Shown: positions 24,581-32,584 of the stretch, in pieces | How positions within the stretch are numbered: position 1 is the first letter of the stretch | Layout: the number at the start of each line of letters is the position of its first letter | Assembly: GCF_002262875.1 (NCBI RefSeq) | Contig: NZ_NKYE01000020.1 | Coordinates: forward strand, 1 to 64,000 | DNA length: 64,000 bases | Direction of reading: 5' to 3' | From: Amycolatopsis antarctica | GTDB lineage: Bacteria > Actinomycetota > Actinomycetes > Mycobacteriales > Pseudonocardiaceae | The notes under the pieces: model-generated | Seen by the model: only the letters and a program-made list of their open reading frames with translations | Database searches by the model: none | Told to the model about the DNA's origin: nothing | Made by a program: the position numbers and the translations under genes

Positions 24581-25738
24581 ATGCTGTCAACGGATCTGGG
24601 CCTGACCGAGACGCAGCGCGACTTCCGGGCGATGGCCGCGGAGTTCGTCGACGCGGAGGTGGTGCCGCACGCCCGGGAATGGGATCGCCGGGAGAAGGTG
24701 GATCCGTCGATCGTCCGCAGGCTCGGCGAGCTGGGCTTCCTCGGCCTGATGGTCGGCGAGGAGTACGGCGGGGTGGACGCGGACATGCTGTCCTACGTGC
24801 TGGTGACCGAGGAGCTGGGCCGTGGCGATTCGGCGGTGCGCGGCATCGTGTCCGTCTCGCTGGGGCTGGTCACCAAGACGATCGCCGCACACGGGACCGA
24901 GGAGCAGCGGCGCGAGTGGTTACCCCGGCTGGTCGCGGGCGAGGCACTGGGGTGTTTCGCCCTGACCGAACCGGGCACCGGCTCGGACGCCGGTTCCCTC
25001 ACCACCCGCGCGGTCCGGGACGGCGGCGACTGGGTGCTCGACGGCAGCAAGATCTTCATCACCAACGGCACCTGGGCCGATGTGGCACTGACCTTCGCGA
25101 GAACGGAGGAGGGCGTCACGGCGTTCCTGGTGCCCACCGGCTCCCCCGGTTTCACCGCGACCGAGATCCACGGGAAGCTCGGCCTGCGCGGGCAGGCCAC
25201 CGCCGAGCTGGCCTTCGAGGGCGTCCGGGTGCCCGACTCCGCGCGGCTCGGCGAGCCGGGCCGGGGAATGGGCATCGCGCTGGGCACGCTGTCGCGGGGG
25301 CGGATCTCGGTGGCGGCGGGCGCGGTCGGTCTCGCCCAGGCGGCACTGGACGCCGCGGTGCGGTACGCGGGCGAGCGGGAGCAGTTCGGCCGTCCGATCG
25401 CCTCGTTCCAGCTCGTGCAGGAACTGCTCGCCGATTCGGCCGTGGACGTGCAGGCGGCCAGGTTGCTGACCCGCAACGTGGCCCGCATGGCGGACCTGGG
25501 CGCGGGCCCGAAGGAGTACGCGACCGACGCGTCGATGGCGAAGTACCACGCGAGCGAGACGGCGGTCCGGGTCAGCAACAACTGCCTGCAGGTGTTCGGC
25601 GGTTACGGCTACATCGACGAGTACCCGATGGGCAAGTACCTGCGGGACGCCCGGGTGCTGACCCTGTACGAGGGCACCAGCCAGGTGCAGAAGCTGATCA
25701 TCGGCAGGGACCTCACCGGCGTCAACGCGATGTTGTAG
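24581..25738 (+). CDS. Acyl-CoA dehydrogenase (short/medium-chain type)
   Basis: The 385-residue flavoprotein has the standard N-terminal helical, middle beta and C-terminal helical domains. Signatures: AFALTEPGTGSDAG near residue 130 (here CFALTEPGTGSDAG), ERXQFGRPIASFQ, and QVFGGYGYIDEYP with the catalytic Glu in LTLYEGTSQVQK. It introduces a trans-2,3 double bond into an acyl-CoA. It follows the hydroxyacyl-CoA dehydrogenase gene by 25 bp (ribosome site GAGGAGG), so both likely act in the same beta-oxidation route. Its last 17 bp overlap the 3' end of the convergent ATPase gene. Confidence 0.92.
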   Translation: MLSTDLGLTETQRDFRAMAAEFVDAEVVPHAREWDRREKVDPSIVRRLGELGFLGLMVGEEYGGVDADMLSYVLVTEELGRGDSAVRGIVSVSLGLVTKTIAAHGTEEQRREWLPRLVAGEALGCFALTEPGTGSDAGSLTTRAVRDGGDWVLDGSKIFITNGTWADVALTFARTEEGVTAFLVPTGSPGFTATEIHGKLGLRGQATAELAFEGVRVPDSARLGEPGRGMGIALGTLSRGRISVAAGAVGLAQAALDAAVRYAGEREQFGRPIASFQLVQELLADSAVDVQAARLLTRNVARMADLGAGPKEYATDASMAKYHASETAVRVSNNCLQVFGGYGYIDEYPMGKYLRDARVLTLYEGTSQVQKLIIGRDLTGVNAML

Positions 25739-26273
25739 GCCCGCCGAGGCGGTCGCGCACGAACCGCGCCCGTGCCTCGACGGTGTCCTTCGGCAGCGGT
25801 ACGAGCTGGTAGCCGTGGTGGGCGTAGACGTGCAGCATCGCGTCGTGGGTGCGCTCGGCCTCCTCGAGGTCCTGCCTGCGCTCGGCGTCGCCGACGAAGA
25901 TCTCCGGCCACGGCGGGGCGATGAACACGGTGGCACGATAGCGGAACCGCTCCGCCGCCCGGTGCATGTGCGCGGGCACGGGGCGGCCCAGCAGCCGCAG
26001 GTACCCGGCGACGTCGGGGACGCCCCGGTCGAACACGACCTGGCCGGTCAGCTCGGTGGCGAGGCGGTACGACCGCAGTTCCCAGGCGAGCATCGTCTCG
26101 GCGAACAGGCCGGGATCAGCCCAGGGCAGCGCCCGGCCGCCGATCGCGAGCTGGTCGCGAATGATCTGCCTGCCCGCCTCGGCGGACGTGGCGGCACCGT
26201 CGGCGCGCAACCGGTCGACGAGCGTGGTCTTGCCCGATCCGGGGCCGCCGGTGACGACGACGAACCTCTCCAT
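25722..26273 (-). CDS. AAA_28-type P-loop ATPase/kinase
   Basis: The 183-residue protein starts with Walker A GGPGSGKTTL (residues 8-17) and contains LFDRGVPDVAGYLRLLG (as VFDRGVPDVAGYL) and IAPPWPEIFVGDAERRQDLEEA, features of AAA_28/NadR-like small nucleoside-kinase-like ATPases common in actinobacteria. Substrate unknown. The ATG at 26273 has AGAGGAGG 7 nt upstream. A far longer upstream frame is antisense to recQ and is not real. The 3' end overlaps the acyl-CoA dehydrogenase gene by 17 bp in antiparallel fashion. Confidence 0.85.
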   Translation of the reverse strand: MERFVVVTGGPGSGKTTLVDRLRADGAATSAEAGRQIIRDQLAIGGRALPWADPGLFAETMLAWELRSYRLATELTGQVVFDRGVPDVAGYLRLLGRPVPAHMHRAAERFRYRATVFIAPPWPEIFVGDAERRQDLEEAERTHDAMLHVYAHHGYQLVPLPKDTVEARARFVRDRLGGPTTSR

Positions 26274-26381
26274 CGTGTGGCCTCCTCTGCTGGCGTGGCT
26301 GCGTTCCGGCGCGCGGGTACGAGGCCGTACGCGCCGCCGGGCGGGAAACGGGTGGGTGACGTGGCGGCCTAGGATCGCGGG

Positions 26382-28241
26382 ATGGCTTCCACCGGGATCG
26401 GCAACGAGGTGCGCGAGGAGACGGGTGCCGGCGCGAGCGAGGCGCTGGAGGTGCTGCGTCGGGTCTTCGGCTACGACTCGTTCCGTGGCCAGCAGGACGA
26501 GATCATCGGCCAGGTGGTGGGTGGTGGCGATGCGCTGGTGCTGATGCCCACCGGTGGTGGAAAGTCGTTGTGCTATCAGATCCCGGCCCTCGTCCGGGAG
26601 GGCGTCGGTGTCGTGATCTCGCCACTCATCGCGTTGATGCAGGACCAGGTGGACGCACTGCGCGCGCTGGGGGTACGGGCGGGATTCCTCAACTCCAGCC
26701 AGGATTTCGAGGAGCGCAGGCAGGTCGAGGCCGACTTCCTCGCCGAGGAGATGGACCTGCTGTACCTGGCGCCGGAACGGTTGAGCGCGGAGTCCACCCG
26801 CAGGCTGCTTGATCGCGGCACGGTGGCCCTGTTCGCGATCGACGAGGCGCACTGCGTTTCCCAGTGGGGGCACGACTTCCGGCCAGACTACCTGGGACTG
26901 TCGGAGCTGCACGAGCGGTGGCCGGACGTGCCGCGCATCGCGCTGACGGCGACCGCCACCGAGGCGACGCACACCGAGATCGCGAACCGGCTGAATCTGC
27001 GTGAGGCGCGGCATTTCGTCGCCAGTTTCGACCGGCCGAACATCCAGTACCGGATCGTCGGCAAGAACGATCCGAAGCGCCAGTTGCTGGAGTTGCTGCG
27101 TACCGAGCACGCAGGGGACGCCGGGATCGTCTACTGCCTGTCCCGCGCCTCGGTGGAGAAGACGGCCGAGTTCCTGGTGGACAACGGGATCCCGGCGGTT
27201 CCGTATCACGCGAAGCTGGATTCCCGTACCCGCGCCCGGAACCAGTCGCGGTTCCTCCGCGAGGACGGGCTGATCGTGGTGGCCACGATCGCGTTCGGCA
27301 TGGGGATCGACAAGCCGGACGTGCGTTTCGTGGCGCATCTCGACCTGCCGAAGTCGGTGGAGGGGTACTACCAGGAGACCGGCCGTGCGGGCCGGGACGG
27401 GCTGCCGTCGACGGCATGGCTGGCATACGGCCTGCAGGACGTGGTGCAGCAGCGGAAGATGATCGACACCTCGGAGGGCGACGCCGCACATCGCAGGCGG
27501 CTGGCCTCGCATCTGGATGCCATGCTCGCGCTGTGCGAGACGGTGACCTGCCGGCGGGTCCAGTTGCTCAACTACTTCGGCCAGCAGGGCTCGGCGTGCG
27601 GCAACTGTGACACCTGCCTGACGCCGCCGCAGACCTGGGACGGCACGGTTCCGGCGCAGAAGCTGTTGTCGGCGGTGTACCGGCTGGCGAACGAGCGTGG
27701 GCAGAAGTTCGGTGCGGGTCAGGTCATCGACATCCTGCTCGGCAAGAGCACCCCGAAGGTGCAGCAGCATCAGCACGACGCCCTCACCGTGTTCGGGATC
27801 GGCAGCGAGCTGGCCGAGCCGGAGTGGCGCGGAGTGGTGCGGCAGTTGCTCGCGCAGGGTCTGCTGGCCGTGGAGGGTGATTACGGGACGCTGGTGCTCA
27901 CCGAGGGCAGTGGCGAGGTGCTCGGCAGGCGGCGTGAGGTGTTGCTGCGACGGGAACCGGAACGGACGGCGCGGGCCGCGGCTCGTTCGGGTAAGGGGCG
28001 GAAGGCTCCGGTGGACTTGCCGGAGGAGGCGAAGCCGTTGTTCGAGCGGCTTCGCGCGTGGCGGGCGGAGACAGCGAAGGAGCAGGGCGTGCCCGCGTAC
28101 GTCATCTTCCACGACGCGACCCTGCGGGAGATCGCGTCCGGCGCGCCGTCGACGCTCGCCGAGCTCGGTGCGGTGAGCGGCGTCGGGGAGAACAAGCTGG
28201 CGAAGTACGGTCAGCAGATCCTGGACACCCTCGGCGGCTGA
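26382..28241 (+). CDS. recQ: ATP-dependent DNA helicase RecQ
   Basis: The 619-residue protein has all RecQ parts: helicase core with Walker A TGGGKSLCYQIPAL and DEAHCVSQWGHDFRPDY, the second RecA domain (GIVYCLSRASVEKTAEFL, GYYQETGRAGRDG), the zinc-binding cysteines (VTCRRVQLLNYFG, SACGNCDTC), a winged helix, and a C-terminal HRDC domain (LRAWRAETAKEQGVPAYVIF, LAELGAVSGVGENKLAKYG). It unwinds 3'-tailed duplexes in recombination repair. Length and domain order are normal. Ends 70 bp before the convergent MDMPI-family gene. Confidence 0.97.
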   Translation: MASTGIGNEVREETGAGASEALEVLRRVFGYDSFRGQQDEIIGQVVGGGDALVLMPTGGGKSLCYQIPALVREGVGVVISPLIALMQDQVDALRALGVRAGFLNSSQDFEERRQVEADFLAEEMDLLYLAPERLSAESTRRLLDRGTVALFAIDEAHCVSQWGHDFRPDYLGLSELHERWPDVPRIALTATATEATHTEIANRLNLREARHFVASFDRPNIQYRIVGKNDPKRQLLELLRTEHAGDAGIVYCLSRASVEKTAEFLVDNGIPAVPYHAKLDSRTRARNQSRFLREDGLIVVATIAFGMGIDKPDVRFVAHLDLPKSVEGYYQETGRAGRDGLPSTAWLAYGLQDVVQQRKMIDTSEGDAAHRRRLASHLDAMLALCETVTCRRVQLLNYFGQQGSACGNCDTCLTPPQTWDGTVPAQKLLSAVYRLANERGQKFGAGQVIDILLGKSTPKVQQHQHDALTVFGIGSELAEPEWRGVVRQLLAQGLLAVEGDYGTLVLTEGSGEVLGRRREVLLRREPERTARAAARSGKGRKAPVDLPEEAKPLFERLRAWRAETAKEQGVPAYVIFHDATLREIASGAPSTLAELGAVSGVGENKLAKYGQQILDTLGG

Positions 28242-28310
28242 CCGGCCGGGCGTCGATGTTTTCCTTGCCCGGCGGGCTTTTCGAAGGGACCGTCGACTGG
28301 TTTCCCTTGC

Positions 28311-28965
28311 TCAGCCGATGCTGAGCGGGAGTTTCGCCGCGAGTTCGCCGAGCGCCGCGCCTTCGGCGTCGGTGGGAGTGCGACGTCCGGTGCCGACGAG
28401 GAGCGCGTCCTTGTCGCCAGAGCGAGGCTGGGAACGGGGCTCCGGCGAGGGTTTCCAGCACTGCGCGGGTGGCGGCGAGGGTTTCGGCGGGTGGTCCGGG
28501 GGCCGAGGGCAGGTGCGCGATCAGGTCGAGGTGGTACAGCGTCCGTTCGAGCACGTACGCGGACAGGTAGTCGCCGATGGTCAGCACCTCACCGTTGGTG
28601 CTGACGCGGACGGCGGGGTCGGCCAGTTCGGCTGCGCGCCCGGCGGCGGCCCCGACGTCGTCGAGGTGGGACTTGAGCCACCGCGGCTCGCCGTACGCGG
28701 CGGCGAGCCGGGGGATCAGCGCGTCGAACGGGTCTTCGCCGGTGGGTGGTTCGACGAGGCTCCAGTAGGTGATCGCGTCCACGGTCGGTTCGGTGTCGGC
28801 TGGGGTGACCAGGGTGATCAGGACGTCCTGGGCGCCGATCACCAGGTGGCACGCCAGGTCGCGGACGAGCCAGCCGGTACAGCCGGACGGCCGTTCGAAG
28901 TCCTCGTCCGGGAGGCCGGCGATGGTTTTCCGCAACGCCGTCCAGGAGACCGAGAAATGATCCAC
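28311..28965 (-). pseudogene. Maleylpyruvate isomerase-family (mycothiol-dependent, DinB-like) protein, frameshifted near 3' end
   Basis: From GTG 28965 the frame encodes an MDMPI N-terminal/DinB-like domain: a helix ending in FERPSGCTGWLVRDLACHLVI with the metal-binding His, and SAYVLERTLYHLDLI with further metal ligands. The reading holds to about 28422 and then shifts by one base; in the other frame the expected family C-terminus continues to TGA at 28311 (DKDALLVGTGRRTPTDAEG, then ELAAKLPLSIG). Total length is 3x218+1, so one extra base in CAGAG at 28418-28422 explains it. Either a recent mutation or a sequencing error; the metal-binding core is intact. Enzymes of this family use mycothiol for thiol transfer. 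Confidence 0.75.
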
Positions 28966-29236
28966 CGCGGCACGATAAGGCCGATCCGGGCGGCGAGTCG
29001 ACGACCGGTGCGTGCAGTGCTTCGACGTGACCGTGGCGGCAGTCGACGCGGTGCACGCGGACGCGCCCGTCGCGGCGTCCGGAACGGCTGGGCGGCGGAG
29101 TCGGCCGGCGCCCGTCGTGTGGGCGCTGCGAGCGACGGAGGTCCGGAGACCGGCCACGCGAGCCGGCCGGCCTCCAGTCCTGTCCGGGCCGACCAGCTAC
29201 CGAGCGAGGCTTCGCCTGCCTGTTCGGCCGTGGCCC

Positions 29237-29878
29237 TCAGCGCGGTGGCGGGAAGCAGCGCAGCAGGTGTTCCGCGGCGGCACGCTCACCAGTGATCGTG
29301 ATCTCGCCGGCACGCTCGGCCTTCGCGAGTGTGCCGCCGGCGGAGACGAGGGACCGCAGGATCGGTGCGGTCGTGGCGATGGTGATGCCGGCGTCGTCGG
29401 GTTCGGTGCGGCGCGCGCGGAACCGGCCGTCCCTGACCTCGACGCGGAAGTGGTCGTCGCCGAGTCGCAGGTGTGCCACCACGTCCAGCCCGCCGGCGAG
29501 TCCGGCATCGAAGGTGGCGCGCAGTGTGAAGACCAGCGCGTCGACACCGAGGGCGGGGTCCGTGCCCTCGGGCAGGGGAAGGTCGGCACCCCACCGGCTC
29601 ATCGCCACCAGCACGGGCTCGAGCCCTCGGCCGCGCTCGGTCAGCTCGTAGGCCGATGTGCTGCTCGGTGCGAATCTGCGCCGCCACACCAACTCCGCCC
29701 GTTCCAGCTCACGCAAGCGTTGGGACAGTACGTTCTCGCTGATCCCGGCCAGCCCGCGACGCAGGTCGCTGAACCGCTTCGGACCGAAGACCAGCTCCCG
29801 CACCACCAGCAACGCCCACCGTTCCCCCACGAGACCCAGCGTCCTCGCGATGGCACACGGGTCGTCATAGCCACGCAT
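29237..29878 (-). CDS. HxlR-family transcriptional regulator with SCP2-like C-terminal domain
   Basis: The 213-residue protein has an N-terminal HxlR winged helix (CAIARTLGLVGERWALLVVREL, FSDLRRGLAGISENVLSQRLREL, YELTERGRGLEPVL) and a C-terminal 100-residue domain of the SCP2/sterol-carrier type (VVAHLRLGDDHFRVEVRDGRF, AEITITGER). The Cys near the N-terminus (DDPCAIA) is at the usual position for thiol-sensing HxlR members such as YodB, so redox or electrophile sensing is possible. Divergent from an alpha/beta hydrolase gene whose promoter contains a matching dyad. Confidence 0.9.
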   Translation of the reverse strand: MRGYDDPCAIARTLGLVGERWALLVVRELVFGPKRFSDLRRGLAGISENVLSQRLRELERAELVWRRRFAPSSTSAYELTERGRGLEPVLVAMSRWGADLPLPEGTDPALGVDALVFTLRATFDAGLAGGLDVVAHLRLGDDHFRVEVRDGRFRARRTEPDDAGITIATTAPILRSLVSAGGTLAKAERAGEITITGERAAAEHLLRCFPPPR

Positions 29879-29899
29879 CCCCCGATCCTAGCCATCCAC

Positions 29900-29934
29900 T
29901 TGCCAATCCGCAGCGACCACTCCTAAAGTAGGAG
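29900..29934 (+). promoter_or_regulatory. Promoter with HxlR-type operator for the hydrolase gene
   Basis: -35 TTGCCA (29900-29905) and -10 TAAAGT (29924-29929) are 18 bp apart. The -10 lies inside the dyad CTCCTA-AAG-TAGGAG (29920-29934), which fits the TACT/AGTA-like half-site style of HxlR regulators. Bound protein would block the -10 element, so the divergent HxlR protein is the likely repressor. Confidence 0.6.
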
Positions 29935-29966
29935 CGACTTCACCGACCTCGGACGGGAGAACCACC

Positions 29967-30767
29967 ATGCAGTTCGTGACGTCGAAAGATGGCACGTCGA
30001 TCGCGTACGAACACCGAGGCGGTGGACCGGCGGTCGTCCTGGTGGGCGGCGGGCTCGACGACGGCTCGGAGAACGCCGCGCTCGTCCCCGAACTGGCGCG
30101 GCACTTCACCGTGTACAACTACGCGCGCCGCGGCCGGGGCGACAGCGGCGACACCGCCCCCTACGCCGTGGCACGGGAGATCGAGGACCTCGCGGCACTG
30201 GTCGACCGGGCCGGCGGCAGAGCGCACGTGTTCGGCGCGTCGTCCGGCGGGGCGCTCGTACTCGAAGCCGCCGCCGCGGGTCTCACCGTGGACCGGATCG
30301 CGACGTACGAGGTCCCGTACATGAGCGACGACGCGATGGCCAAGCACTGGTCGGCCTACGTCGGCGAACTGACGGCACTACTCGCCGACGACCGGCGCTC
30401 GGACGCGGTCGAGCTGTTCATGCGACTGGCCGGCTCGTCCGGCGAGGACGTGAGCGCCGCGCGCGAGTCACCGTTCTGGCGCGGCCTCACCGCCCTCGCC
30501 CCCACTCTCGCCCACGACGCCGCCTGCCTCGGCGACGGCCTCCCCCCGGCCGGCCGGCTGGCCCGCGTCACCCAACCGACGCTGGTGGCGACCGGCGGCA
30601 TCCCCGACCAGCACATGGGCGGCCTGCAACCCGGCTTCTTCGACGCCGCCGCGGACGCCATCGCCTCAGCACTCCCCAGCGCGGAACGACGCGTCATCGA
30701 AGGCCAGTCCCACGTCGCGGAACCGACGGCGTTCGCCGCCGTCCTGAAACAGTTCTTCGCGGGCTGA
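29967..30767 (+). CDS. Alpha/beta hydrolase
   Basis: The 266-residue protein has the alpha/beta hydrolase fold: oxyanion strand VVLVGGGLDDGS, nucleophile elbow FGASSGGALVLEAA with Ser, and His near the C-terminus (GQSHVAEP). A GR-x-GRGDSGDT segment after strand beta4 is typical of the non-haem perhydrolase/esterase-like group. The start ATG at 29967 follows GGGAGAA. Transcribed divergently from an HxlR regulator and probably controlled by it. Substrate unknown; pairing with a thiol-sensing type regulator suggests detoxification. Confidence 0.85.
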   Translation: MQFVTSKDGTSIAYEHRGGGPAVVLVGGGLDDGSENAALVPELARHFTVYNYARRGRGDSGDTAPYAVAREIEDLAALVDRAGGRAHVFGASSGGALVLEAAAAGLTVDRIATYEVPYMSDDAMAKHWSAYVGELTALLADDRRSDAVELFMRLAGSSGEDVSAARESPFWRGLTALAPTLAHDAACLGDGLPPAGRLARVTQPTLVATGGIPDQHMGGLQPGFFDAAADAIASALPSAERRVIEGQSHVAEPTAFAAVLKQFFAG

Positions 30768-30854
30768 CCGGGGCAACGCGTGGACCGCCCCGCACACCGA
30801 CGCGGCCGACGAATCCGGCTGGCGAACTGCGGATTCGGGGGCGCGACGGGATCC

Positions 30855-31703
30855 CTAGCCCGGCGCCCCGGACGGATACGCCGCCAGCACCCCTTCGAGC
30901 TCGGCCGGCTGGAGGACGACGCCCAGGTCGCGCAGCGCGGAGTCCAGCCGGTCGGCGGGCACCCGTTGCCGGTGGAGGTCGCCGTCCGGTCTGGTGACCG
31001 TCAGCTCGTCGCCAACAAGCTGGCGGCTGACCCCGTCCGCCAACCGCATCACCACGAGCTTGCCGACGAACGGCGAGTGTGGATGCGTGCTGACGTAGTG
31101 GTGCGCGACCTCGTAGTCGACGGGCCGTTGTGGCGCCTCGTCGGACGCGTGCAGCACGGTCCAACCGCCGTCCCCGGGCTCACGCCGCGACAACGTCCAT
31201 AGTGGACCATCGCGATCGATGCGGTGCGCCCAGCCCGCCTGGTCCACCACGGCCCCGTCGCGCAGCGGCATCGGCCGGAGCACTCCGGCACCGAAACCGA
31301 CATCGGCCTGATACGCGGCACCGTCGACGTACACGGTGGAGAGCATGTGCGTGCGCGGTCCCGAGCCCTGCGGATGCACGCGCCCCATCCTGCGCTCGAC
31401 GGTGAAACCGAGCTCCACCAGAACGGCGGCGAACAGCAGGGAGTGCTCGTAGCAGTAGCCGCCCCGCTGCCTGCCGACCAGTTTGCCGGCGATGACGTCG
31501 AGTTCCAGACCGGGATGCGCACCGAGCAGGACGTCGATGTTCTCGAACGGAATCGTGCGCACGTGCGCTTCGTGCAGGGTGCGCAAGGACTCCGCCGAGG
31601 GGCTCGCCCGGGGGTGCCCGACGCGACGCAGGTAGGCGTCGACGTCGAGCGAACCGGTGTTCCACCCGGTCGTGCCGGGCTCACGCAGAGCCGGAGTAAT
31701 CAT
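30855..31703 (-). CDS. nat: Arylamine N-acetyltransferase
   Basis: The 282-residue protein carries the NAT catalytic triad: Cys84 in RGGYCYEHS, His119 in PRTHMLS and Asp134 in ADVGFG, together with IPFENIDVLLG near the N-terminus. NAT enzymes transfer acetyl from acetyl-CoA to arylamines, hydrazines or, in mycobacteria, act in a lipid-related operon. Length is typical. The ATG at 31703 is taken as start; a TTG 5 codons upstream is possible and neither has a clear ribosome site. It lies downstream of the dicarboxylate operon on the same strand with 53 bp between, so read-through is possible. Confidence 0.93.
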   Translation of the reverse strand: MITPALREPGTTGWNTGSLDVDAYLRRVGHPRASPSAESLRTLHEAHVRTIPFENIDVLLGAHPGLELDVIAGKLVGRQRGGYCYEHSLLFAAVLVELGFTVERRMGRVHPQGSGPRTHMLSTVYVDGAAYQADVGFGAGVLRPMPLRDGAVVDQAGWAHRIDRDGPLWTLSRREPGDGGWTVLHASDEAPQRPVDYEVAHHYVSTHPHSPFVGKLVVMRLADGVSRQLVGDELTVTRPDGDLHRQRVPADRLDSALRDLGVVLQPAELEGVLAAYPSGAPG

Positions 31704-31756
31704 ACCCCCAGCTTGCAACCTCGACCACGGTGCAGGTCAAGGATTCCGGCGTGACC

Positions 31757-32584
31757 TCAGTCGCGTGCCCTGGCCAAGGTCGCCTGGGCCCGCAGCACGA
31801 TCGGCGGGTCGATCAGCTTCCCGTTCAGCAGGGCCACCGAATCGCCGCGCGCCATCGCCTCCTCGTACACCGCGAGCACCGTGCGGGCGTGCCCGGTCTC
31901 GTCGGCGGTCGGGGTGAAGACGCTGTGCACCCCGTCGAGTTGGGCGGGGTGCACGCAGGCCTTGCCGCCGAAACCGACCGAGCGGGCCAGCGTCGCCTCG
32001 GCCCGTTGCGCCTCGTCGTCGCGCACGTCGAGGTGCACCACGTCGAACGGTGCCCGGATACCGGCCTCCACGGACGCGAACACCAGCGTGGAACGGGCGA
32101 AGAGCAACTCCTGCCCGTCCGGCCGGACCTCGAGGTTGGCCTCGGCGGCGAGATCGGCGCCACCCAGCATCAGCGCCGCGACCCGTGGATGCGCGGCCGT
32201 CTCGTGCGCGAGCCGCACTCCCGCCGCCGTTTCGATCAACGCGATCACCGGCGGTCCTTCGGGGCCCAGCGCCTCGATCGCGGCCGGGGTCGCCTTGGGC
32301 ACCATCAGCCCGTCGACGCCGACCTCGCGCAGCGCGGCGAGATCGTCGCCGAGCCACTCGGTCCCCGCGCCGTTGACCCGGACGAAACGCAGGCACCGCA
32401 CCGGTTCCTCGGCGAAGACCCGGGTCGTCGTCGCGCGGGCGGCGCCCTTCTCCGGCGGGGGCACAGCGTCCTCGAGGTCGGCGATGACCGCGTCGGCACC
32501 GGAGGCGAGCGCCTTGCGCAGCTTCGCCTCGTCCTTGCCGGGCGCGAAAAGCAGCGACCGCAGTGACGCGAACAGGGCACTCAT
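31757..32584 (-). CDS. CitE-like HpcH/HpaI lyase, probable citramalyl-CoA lyase
   Basis: The 275-residue protein is of the CitE/HpcH aldolase family: RSLLFAPGKDEAKLRKAL at the start, ADAVIADLEDAVPP with metal ligands, ALIETAAGVRLAHE and GGADLAAEANLE, then GFGGKACVHPAQL. CitE-like lyases of this length, next to a CoA-transferase and a MaoC hydratase, cleave citramalyl-CoA or methylmalyl-CoA to acetyl-CoA plus pyruvate or to propionyl-CoA plus glyoxylate. Last gene of the operon. The start overlaps the PrpD-like gene by 4 bp. Citramalyl-CoA is the best guess from gene context. Confidence 0.85.
   Translation of the reverse strand: MSALFASLRSLLFAPGKDEAKLRKALASGADAVIADLEDAVPPPEKGAARATTTRVFAEEPVRCLRFVRVNGAGTEWLGDDLAALREVGVDGLMVPKATPAAIEALGPEGPPVIALIETAAGVRLAHETAAHPRVAALMLGGADLAAEANLEVRPDGQELLFARSTLVFASVEAGIRAPFDVVHLDVRDDEAQRAEATLARSVGFGGKACVHPAQLDGVHSVFTPTADETGHARTVLAVYEEAMARGDSVALLNGKLIDPPIVLRAQATLARARD

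Noticed and set aside
26274..28112. Upstream extension of the AAA_28 ATPase gene to about 796 codons
   Set aside because: The extension is antisense to recQ and low in recognisable content; a good ribosome site supports ATG 26273.
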